Shown here: positions 26,130 to 31,547 of the stretch, in pieces
Position numbering within the stretch: position 1 is the stretch's first letter
Layout of the letters: the number at the start of each line of letters is the position of its first letter
DNA from: Microlunatus antarcticus
GTDB lineage: Bacteria; Actinomycetota; Actinomycetes; Propionibacteriales; Propionibacteriaceae
Direction of reading: 5' to 3'
Assembly: GCF_014193425.1 (NCBI RefSeq)
Contig: NZ_JACHZG010000001.1
Coordinates: 2,666,001 to 2,730,000 of the forward strand
DNA length: 64,000 nucleotides
Made by a program: the position numbers and the translations under genes
Notes under the pieces: model-generated
Database searches by the model: none
Told to the model about the DNA's origin: nothing
What the model saw: only the letters and a program-made list of their open reading frames with translations

Positions 26130-26756
26130 TCAGGGGCGGACGCGCGCCGACAGCAGCGCGCGGGTCTCCTCCCAGCCCTCGAGGGCCGGGTCGAGCCGGT
26201 GGACACCGGCCGCACCGCGGAGCCGGTGCCACTGGGGGGTGACCTCGACCAGCGCGGGCGAGGGTGCGACGGCCCTCAGGGTCGACGTCGGGTCGAGATC
26301 GAGGTCGAGGTCCTCGAGCGGGAGCCAGGCCGCGACGGGCAGGCGGAAGCCCAGGGCGACACAACCCGGGCCGCCCCACTCGGGGGCGACGGCCACGTCG
26401 GCGCGGTGCAGCACCTTCAGCTGCTTGGCCAGCGCCAGCCCGGGGAGGTCGGGCGCGTCCGCCGGGACGAGGACGACCTCGTCGGCCTCCTCGGCGCAGG
26501 CGGCGAGCAGGTCACGCAGCCCCCGCTCCTCGAGGCGGAGGGAGCCGGGCCAGAGCAGCGCGTCCAGCGCGGCGGGGCCGACCAGACCGGAGCGCGCCCC
26601 GACCAGGTCGGCCGCCACCTCGTAGGTGTCGGCGAGGCAGGCGTGGGCGAACGCCGCGGGGTCCACGCCCGGAGGCGCCGCACCGGCCGCGTCGTACCGG
26701 GCCAGCACCAGGACCAGGCGACGACGTTCCGCGGCGTCCTCGGGAGCCGCGCTCAC
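26130..26756 (-). CDS. Hypothetical protein with GT-A/DUF2064-like features
   Basis: This 208-residue soluble protein begins at GTG 26756, inside the upstream gene's stop (GTGA overlap). The stretch EVVLVPADAPDLPGLALAKQ resembles the aspartate-containing loop of GT-A fold nucleotidyl/glycosyl transferases (DUF2064, CofC/MobA types), but the N-terminal nucleotide motif is not obvious. Assignment is tentative. It is translationally coupled to the YgjP-type metallopeptidase. Confidence 0.6.
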   Translation of the reverse strand: MSAAPEDAAERRRLVLVLARYDAAGAAPPGVDPAAFAHACLADTYEVAADLVGARSGLVGPAALDALLWPGSLRLEERGLRDLLAACAEEADEVVLVPADAPDLPGLALAKQLKVLHRADVAVAPEWGGPGCVALGFRLPVAAWLPLEDLDLDLDPTSTLRAVAPSPALVEVTPQWHRLRGAAGVHRLDPALEGWEETRALLSARVRP

Positions 26757-27340
26757 GCGTCGACCCCCTCGTCGCCGTCGAGGCCCGGGTCGGTCTCGAG
26801 CCGGGCCGCGGCGGCGTAGCCCTCCAGGTAGCCGCGGGCCCGCTCGGCGTCCGGATAGGCGGCGACCAGCGCGTGGAAGCGGGGGGTGTGGTTCGCCTCG
26901 ACGAGGTGGACCAGCTCGTGCAGCAGGACGTAGTCGCGCACGTACGCCGGCATCGGACGCAGCCGGTCCGACAGCCGGATCGTTCCCTCGGCCGGGGTGC
27001 ACGAGCCCCACCGGCGGCGCTGGTTGCCCACCCAGGTCACGCGGGTCGGGACGGGCGCGGACCCGAGCTGCGGGGCGAGGTGGCGGCGGCCGAGCTCGAG
27101 GGCCCGGGCCACGAGCGCGTCGTCGCCGACCGGGGCCCCGTCCCGGGCCTCGCGGGCGAGCAACCGCGCGACCAAGGCCTCGACGTGACGCCGTTCGTCG
27201 GCCCGCGACATCGTCGCCGGGACGAGGACGACGACGGTCTGCCCCTCGCGGTAGGCCGTGACCGTACGCCGCCGCCGCCGGCTGCGCCGCACCTCGACGA
27301 CCGGCGTGCGCTCCCCCGTCGGTCCCGTCGCGTGCTCCAC
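26753..27340 (-). CDS. YgjP-type metal-dependent hydrolase / M48-like peptidase
   Basis: This 195-residue protein has the zinc motif HELVHLVEANH near residue 140 and the preceding family segment RRRWGSCTPAEGTIRLSDRL, both diagnostic of the YgjP (DUF45, WLM-like) family. The GTG at 27340 is preferred, with GGAG just upstream; longer in-frame starts would run into the DnaA-box region. Its biological role is unknown. It is followed by a coupled hypothetical gene. Confidence 0.85.
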   Translation of the reverse strand: MEHATGPTGERTPVVEVRRSRRRRRTVTAYREGQTVVVLVPATMSRADERRHVEALVARLLAREARDGAPVGDDALVARALELGRRHLAPQLGSAPVPTRVTWVGNQRRRWGSCTPAEGTIRLSDRLRPMPAYVRDYVLLHELVHLVEANHTPRFHALVAAYPDAERARGYLEGYAAAARLETDPGLDGDEGVDA

Positions 27341-27428
27341 CGCTCCATCTTCACCCGCCCCGGAGCCGTCGTCGGACTCGCGCCGTCCCGGCCCGGGAAA
27401 AAAGTTCGGACGGACCACCGCACCGGTG

Positions 27429-27537
27429 GTTTCCACAGGTGAACAGCACGCCAACGGCCGGGGACGCCCCGGGGGCGGGGCCCCGTCCACCTTCTGGCCA
27501 CACGTCGTCCACAGAGTTGTCCACAGGCAGTGGACAG
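27429..27537. other. Cluster of DnaA-box-like 9-mers
   Basis: The actinobacterial DnaA-box consensus TTGTCCACA occurs exactly at 27517-27525. A one-mismatch copy, TCGTCCACA, is at 27505-27513. GTTTCCACA lies at 27429-27437, and an inverted, poorer copy lies at about 27528-27536. TGTCCAC (27518-27524) and GTGGACA (27530-27536) form a 7-bp inverted repeat. The cluster sits directly upstream of a consensus promoter. No dnaA, dnaN or AT-rich unwinding region is present, so it is not the chromosomal origin. Confidence 0.5.
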
Positions 27538-27554
27538 AACACGCCGACCGCCGT

Positions 27555-27584
27555 TTGACGGGTGCTGCGCAGGACCCCTAGCGT
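27555..27584 (+). promoter_or_regulatory. Strong housekeeping-type promoter
   Basis: -35 TTGACG (27555-27560), an 18-bp spacer and -10 TAGCGT (27579-27584) predict a transcript start at 27591. This is among the best -35/-10 matches seen in the window. It reads towards the hairpin RNA and the zinc-ribbon gene. Confidence 0.6.
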
Positions 27585-27590
27585 TCCTCG

Positions 27591-27662
27591 GCACGAGGCC
27601 CTCGCCTCGTCGGGTCGCTCGCAGGGGAAGGCGGGCACGGTCCGGCGGCGAGGGCCTCGTGC
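27591..27662 (+). ncRNA. Candidate structured RNA with a 16-bp perfect stem
   Basis: Bases 27591-27606 pair perfectly with 27647-27662 around a 40-nt loop. The first paired base is the predicted transcript start. No sizeable protein is encoded here. There is no U-rich terminator after the stem, so this may be either a separate small RNA with an undefined 3' end or the structured head of the 245-nt leader of the zinc-ribbon gene at 27836. I match it to no known RNA family. Confidence 0.5.
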
Positions 27663-27835
27663 TGTCCGCACCCGTCCCGGACGCCGGTCCCGGGCGGTCC
27701 TGAGCGGCGGCACGGCGTGGCGTGGCGGGTCTTCGCCCTGAGCCTGCCGCTACGCTGACCGGGTTCCGTCGGGCCTGCCGCAGGCTCAGCCCGGCATGAT
27801 GACGAGAGTCGTCCACCGTCGAACGAGGAGAAGAG

Positions 27836-28000
27836 ATGGCCGAGACCGAGACGTACAGCGGTGAGTTCTACTGCGTGAAGTGCAAGGAGAAGCGCGAGGC
27901 CACCGGCGACGTGCACGTGAACGACAAGGGCACGCGCATGGCGAAGGCCAAGTGCCCGGTGTGCGGGACGAACCTCAACCGCATCCTCGGCAAGGCCTGA
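27836..28000 (+). CDS. DUF5679-type zinc-ribbon small protein
   Basis: This 54-residue protein has two CxxC knuckles (FYCVKCKEKRE and AKCPVCGTNL) spaced to form one zinc ribbon, a pattern matching DUF5679. GAGGAG (27825-27830) is 5 nt from the ATG. A second promoter-like TACGCT (27751-27756) lies nearer than the 27555 promoter. It is followed by an 11-bp stem terminator, so it is a single-gene unit. Its function is unknown; nucleic-acid binding or a ribosome link is only a guess. Confidence 0.8.
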   Translation: MAETETYSGEFYCVKCKEKREATGDVHVNDKGTRMAKAKCPVCGTNLNRILGKA

Positions 28001-28009
28001 CCGACGCCC

Positions 28010-28042
28010 GACGTCCGCCGGCCCCACGGGTCGGCGGACGTC
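28010..28042 (+). terminator. Terminator after the zinc-ribbon gene
   Basis: An 11-bp perfect stem (28010-28020 with 28032-28042) with an 11-nt loop begins 10 bp after the stop codon and is followed by GTTCGTGT. Confidence 0.65.
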
Positions 28043-28112
28043 GTTCGTGTCCTGGGTCCGAGAGGCCTGTGGATAGCGGCTCCGGACCGTCGGCTGACCC
28101 CAGACTGGACGG

Positions 28113-29081
28113 GTGGACGGCACCGGGGACCTGAGTGTCCGTCTGGCGCCCCACGCGATGGTGCTGCGCCGCAGCGACAGCGAGCTGCAGATCGGCGTCG
28201 AGCCCTGCGTGGTCGTCCCCGCGTCGTACGACCGGGTGGTCCGCGACCTCGCCGTCGGCGCGCCACCGCACCACCTCGACGAGACCGCGGTCGAGCTCGG
28301 GCTCGGGCCGCAGGCCGTCCCCGACCTCCTCGTCGCCCTCGCCGACGCCCACCTCCTCCGACCGCCCGCCACGACCGCAGCCGTCCGCGTCGTGGGCGTG
28401 GGCCCGCTCGGCAGCCGTACGGCTCAGGAGCTCGTCAGCGCGGGCTTCTCCACCGTCTACCTGGCCGACCTCCCCGAGCACGTCAGGCCCGAGCCCGGGT
28501 CGTCGCGAGGGCGCCGCCAGCGCCGCCCCGACCCCGACCGCCCCGACCCGCTCGACCTCCTGGTGGCGTCCCTCGCCGACGACCGGACCGGCGTCCGCGT
28601 CCGGCGCACCCGCCACTTCGTCCACCCCGAGGGCGATGCCGTCGCGCTCACGGTCGTGGTCGCGGACGGCCCCGAGCCCGACCGGCTCGTCACCGACCTC
28701 CTGCGCGAGGTCGGCGCACCGCACCTCCTCGTCCGGTGCAGCGGGGATGAGGCCGTCGTCGGTCCGCTCGTGGTGCCCGGGACGACCTCGTGCGTGCGCT
28801 GCGCCGACCTGGCCCGGCGCGACGCCGACCCACGCTGGCCCTGGCTGCTCGAGCAGCTCACCCGCCTCCGGATGCGGCCCGCACCGACCCTGCTCGCCTG
28901 GGCGGCCGTCACCGCCGCCGTGCAGGCGCTGGCCTTCGTCGCCGGGGAGGGCGCGGAGACGCTCGGCCGCACGCTCGAGCTCGGCGCCGGCCAGCACACC
29001 CTGCGCCTGCGCCCCTGGCCCGTGCACCCCGAGTGCCCGTGCCGCTGGGGCGACGCCAGGTCCGCGCCGGACCCTGGCTGA
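28113..29081 (+). CDS. ThiF-like / cyclodehydratase-type protein (Rv3196-like position)
   Basis: This 322-residue protein has a central Rossmann motif VVGVGPLGSRTAQELVSAG near residue 94 and two Cys pairs (SCVRCADL and HPECPCRW) that can hold one zinc. This is the layout of E1/ThiF-like proteins and the TIGR03882 cyclodehydratase partner. No YcaO, dehydrogenase or precursor peptide gene is adjacent, so a RiPP role is not supported here. A CAGACT -10 box ends 7 nt before the GTG. The AarF gene follows after 21 bp. Confidence 0.7.
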   Translation: MDGTGDLSVRLAPHAMVLRRSDSELQIGVEPCVVVPASYDRVVRDLAVGAPPHHLDETAVELGLGPQAVPDLLVALADAHLLRPPATTAAVRVVGVGPLGSRTAQELVSAGFSTVYLADLPEHVRPEPGSSRGRRQRRPDPDRPDPLDLLVASLADDRTGVRVRRTRHFVHPEGDAVALTVVVADGPEPDRLVTDLLREVGAPHLLVRCSGDEAVVGPLVVPGTTSCVRCADLARRDADPRWPWLLEQLTRLRMRPAPTLLAWAAVTAAVQALAFVAGEGAETLGRTLELGAGQHTLRLRPWPVHPECPCRWGDARSAPDPG

Positions 29082-29102
29082 CGGTTGGTGCCGGAGAGAA
29101 GA

Positions 29103-30500
29103 ATGGGGTCCATGCCCGACGACTCCCCCGCCGTGCCCGAGCGCGCCCGCGGGGCCCGGCGCCCCCGGCCGGGGCGGACCGACGCCCAGGCCGAGAAGGA
29201 CGACGACCGCATCGCGCGGGGCGGGTTCCGGCGCAGCGCGCGGCTGGCCTCGCTCCCCCTCGGCTTCGCCGGACGCTCCGCCCTCGGGCTCGGGCGGCGG
29301 ATCGGTGGTGCCCCCGCCGAGCAGGTGAGCGACCAGCTCCAGCAGAAGGCCGCCGAGCAGCTGTTCAAGGTGCTCGGCGAGCTCAAGGGCGGCGCGATGA
29401 AGGTGGGGCAGGCGCTGAGCCTGTTCGAGGCCGTCCTTCCCGACGACATCGCCGGCCCCTACCGGCAGCAGCTCGCCCGGCTGCAGGACTCCGCGCCGCC
29501 GATGCCGACCTCCCGCGTGCACGCCGTGCTGGCCCGCGAGCTGGGCCCGCAGTGGCGCGACAGCTTCAGCTCCTTCTCCGCCCAGCCCGCCGCGGCGGCC
29601 TCGATCGGCCAGGTCCATCGGGCCGTCTGGGCCGACGGCCGGCCCGTCGCGGTCAAGGTGCAGTACCCGGGCGCCGATGCCGCCCTGCGCTCCGACCTCC
29701 GCCAGATCGGCCGGATGTCGAAGGTCATGGCTCCCCTGGCCGGCGGCATGGACATCGGACCCCTGGTCGACGAGCTGACGGCCCGGGTGAGCGAGGAGCT
29801 CGACTACACCCTCGAGGCGGCCGCCCAGGCCCAGGCCGCCGAGGGGTTCGCCGGCGACGCCGAGTTCTTCGTGCCGGCGGTCCTGGCCTCGACCAGCAAG
29901 GTGATGGTCTCGGAGTGGGTCGAGGGCAAGTCGCTCAACTCCGCCTTCGAGATGCCGCAGGAGGACCGCAACCGGATCGGGCTCGCGTACGTCCGGTTCC
30001 TGTTCGCCGCCCCCGCGCGGGTCGGGCTTCTCCACGCCGACCCGCACCCCGGCAACTTCAAGGTGCTGCCCGACGGTCGGCTGGGCGTCATCGACTTCGG
30101 CCTCGTGGCCCGCTTCCCCGACGGCCTCCCGCCGGCGATGGGCCGGATCCTGCACGTCGCCGAGAACGCCGACGCGGCCCAGACCGCCGAGCAGCTGCGG
30201 GCCGAGGGCTTCATCGTGAGCGACGTCGACGCCCAGGACGTGCTCGACTACCTCGCCCCGTTCGTCGAGCCGGCTGCCGTGCCCGAGTTCGAGTTCACCC
30301 GCGACTGGATGCGCGAGCAGTTCGTCCGGGTCCGTGACATCCGCGCCAACAACGGGGTGGCGACCAAGATCAACCTGCCCCCGGAGTACCTGCTGATCCA
30401 CCGGGTCTGGCTCGGCGGCCTCGCCGTGCTGGCCCAGCTGAACGCCCGCGCGCCGTTCAACGCCGTGCTCCGGGAGCTCCTGCCCGGCTACGCGGACTGA
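29103..30500 (+). CDS. AarF/ABC1/UbiB family atypical kinase
   Basis: This 465-residue kinase-like protein has the UbiB-specific KxGQ motif (GGAMKVGQALSLFE near residue 100). The Ala-rich loop is AAAASIGQVHRA, followed by the ATP-binding Lys in VAVKVQYPG. The catalytic HADPHPGNF and metal-binding IDFG are present. It corresponds to mycobacterial Rv3197. UbiB members act in isoprenoid-quinone or lipid metabolism; in actinobacteria the substrate is unsettled. The ATG at 29103 has GGAG 6 nt upstream. Confidence 0.9.
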   Translation: MGSMPDDSPAVPERARGARRPRPGRTDAQAEKDDDRIARGGFRRSARLASLPLGFAGRSALGLGRRIGGAPAEQVSDQLQQKAAEQLFKVLGELKGGAMKVGQALSLFEAVLPDDIAGPYRQQLARLQDSAPPMPTSRVHAVLARELGPQWRDSFSSFSAQPAAAASIGQVHRAVWADGRPVAVKVQYPGADAALRSDLRQIGRMSKVMAPLAGGMDIGPLVDELTARVSEELDYTLEAAAQAQAAEGFAGDAEFFVPAVLASTSKVMVSEWVEGKSLNSAFEMPQEDRNRIGLAYVRFLFAAPARVGLLHADPHPGNFKVLPDGRLGVIDFGLVARFPDGLPPAMGRILHVAENADAAQTAEQLRAEGFIVSDVDAQDVLDYLAPFVEPAAVPEFEFTRDWMREQFVRVRDIRANNGVATKINLPPEYLLIHRVWLGGLAVLAQLNARAPFNAVLRELLPGYAD

Positions 30501-30507
30501 CGCACGA

Positions 30508-30534
30508 GGGCGGCGGACCTCCCGTCCGCCGCCC
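30508..30534. terminator. Bidirectional terminator between aarF and the whiB7 unit
   Basis: A perfect 11-bp stem (30508-30518 with 30524-30534) with a 5-nt loop begins 8 bp after the aarF stop. It ends 17 bp from the stop of the small ORF downstream of whiB7, so it serves both strands. Confidence 0.75.
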
Positions 30535-30551
30535 TCACCTCCTGCCCCGGC

Positions 30552-30659
30552 TCACTCCTCGTCCGGCGACAGCACAGCACCGAGCCAGAGACGGACGACG
30601 TGGAAGAGCCGTACGCCCAGGTTCAGCCCGGAGTCCTCGCCCGGCACCCCGGCGCTCAC
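30552..30659 (-). CDS. 35-residue small ORF translationally coupled to whiB7
   Basis: The GTG at 30659 overlaps the whiB7 stop (GTGA). The ORF reads VSAGVPGEDSGLNLGVRL followed by FHVVRLWLGAVLSPDEE, a potential amphipathic helix with an acidic end. It closes just before the shared terminator, so it fills the transcript between whiB7 and the terminator. No known family is recognised. Coding status rests on position, the overlap and amino-acid pattern only. Confidence 0.5.
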   Translation of the reverse strand: MSAGVPGEDSGLNLGVRLFHVVRLWLGAVLSPDEE

Positions 30660-30991
30660 GCCGCCACCTCGCCCCTGCGGGCGGGGACGGCGGGAGCGGC
30701 CGGCTCCACCGGGTTCTTGCGGGGCCGGCCCCGCGGCCGCTTGCGCGCGACCACGACACCGGCGATGAACAGCTCGCCACCCCAGACACCCCAGGGCTCC
30801 CGCCGGTCGAGCGCCCCGTCGAGGCACGCGGTCCGGATCGGGCAGTCCAGGCAGAGCGCCTTCGCCGTCTCCACGTCGGCGGGGGACTCGGCGAAGAACA
30901 GCTCCGGGTCGTTCAGCCGGCAGGGCAGCTCGGCGAACGTCACACCGCTGGGCGGGGTGACGAGTGCCGCGAGTCCGACTGCGAGGCTCAT
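30656..30991 (-). CDS. whiB7: WhiB7-type redox transcription factor
   Basis: This 111-residue WhiB protein has four cluster-ligand Cys (PCRLND, then CLDCPIRTAC) for a [4Fe-4S] cluster, the G[VI]WGG turn, and a C-terminal AT-hook RGRPRKN. The AT-hook is diagnostic of WhiB7 among WhiB paralogues. WhiB7 activates intrinsic antibiotic-resistance genes with the primary sigma factor. AAGGAAGG precedes the ATG. It lies between aarF and uvrD2 as in mycobacteria, and has a long regulatory leader. Confidence 0.92.
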   Translation of the reverse strand: MSLAVGLAALVTPPSGVTFAELPCRLNDPELFFAESPADVETAKALCLDCPIRTACLDGALDRREPWGVWGGELFIAGVVVARKRPRGRPRKNPVEPAAPAVPARRGEVAA

Positions 30992-31043
30992 GTCGGCCTT
31001 CCTTGTTCACGGAGCGTGCTGCTCCAGGGGCCGGAAAGCACGA

Positions 31044-31079
31044 AGGCCGTGATTCCCGGTGTTCTGGGAGTCACGGCCT
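31044..31079 (-). promoter_or_regulatory. whiB7 leader attenuator hairpin
   Basis: A 9-bp perfect stem (31044-31052 with 31071-31079), one mismatch and four more pairs (TCCC/GGGA) close an 8-nt loop. On the minus-strand RNA it comes 17 nt after the stop of an upstream ORF, 53 nt before whiB7, and is followed by UCGUGCUUUCC. Position and shape fit a transcription attenuator controlled by ribosome stalling. Confidence 0.65.
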
Positions 31080-31096
31080 GGAGGCGGTCGGCGCTG

Positions 31097-31384
31097 TTAC
31101 GCCGGCGGTCTGGAGGTCGGTGGTCCCGAACGGGTCGAGTGGTTGGTGGTGACGTACGTGCCGCCGGCAAAGGCGGTGCGTCCGTCCTGGGGCTGGTGCT
31201 CGGCGGCGGCGAAGGCCCGCTTCTCGGAGCCGGTCAGGTGACGCCACGCCATGGGGGCGGCGGCCGTCATCGGGCTCGTGAGGCGGGGCTGGGCGTCATC
31301 CGCACGCAGGCGCGCACCAGCGAGGGGGGCGCACGGGCGCGGCGACGCGACGAGCGCGGCCGGCATGTCGATGAGGATGGACAC
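31097..31384 (-). CDS. Upstream ORF in the whiB7 leader
   Basis: This 95-residue ORF starts at GTG 31384 with a GGGAAGGGGG ribosome-binding site 8-9 nt upstream. It ends 17 nt before the attenuator. In the same frame the ATG at 31474 would overlap the promoter and is rejected. The product begins VSILIDMPAALVASP and has a middle segment RHLTGSEKRAFAAAE. Its role is probably translation-coupled regulation of whiB7 by ribosome-targeting antibiotics, as known for whiB7/wblC leaders. Other frames cannot be excluded. Confidence 0.5.
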   Translation of the reverse strand: MSILIDMPAALVASPRPCAPLAGARLRADDAQPRLTSPMTAAAPMAWRHLTGSEKRAFAAAEHQPQDGRTAFAGGTYVTTNHSTRSGPPTSRPPA

Positions 31385-31475
31385 CTGGCGTTCCCCCTTC
31401 CCGGGGTGCGAGTGCTGCTGGTACGAGGCGATCTCGGTCAGGGGCGTGCGGGCACGTCCCTGGAGTTCGTGCATC

Positions 31476-31514
31476 ACAGTAGGGCGCGGCCGCGTGGGGC
31501 CGCAACGGAATTAA
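31476..31514 (-). promoter_or_regulatory. whiB7 promoter with AT-rich autoregulation site
   Basis: On the minus strand, -35 TTGCGG (31505-31500), an 18-bp spacer and -10 TACTGT (31481-31476) predict a start near 31469. The AT-rich patch TTAATT (31514-31509) lies just upstream of the -35 box, where WhiB7's AT-hook is known to bind. The leader would be about 480 nt. Confidence 0.65.
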
Positions 31515-31547
31515 CGGGAGAGTTCCGAAGAACCTCGCCGCGCCCGC

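Noticed and set aside
27429-27537. Chromosomal origin of replication
   Set aside because: Only a few DnaA-box-like sites are present, without an AT-rich region or dnaA, dnaN, recF, rpmH or gyr genes nearby.
27591-27662. Signal recognition particle RNA or another known small RNA
   Set aside because: The loop lacks the GGAAG-type SRP core and no familiar motif of tmRNA, RNase P or 6C RNA is visible, so it was left unassigned.
28113-30500. RiPP biosynthetic cluster around the ThiF/cyclodehydratase-like gene
   Set aside because: No YcaO, oxidase, peptidase or small precursor gene accompanies it; the neighbour is an AarF kinase as in mycobacteria.
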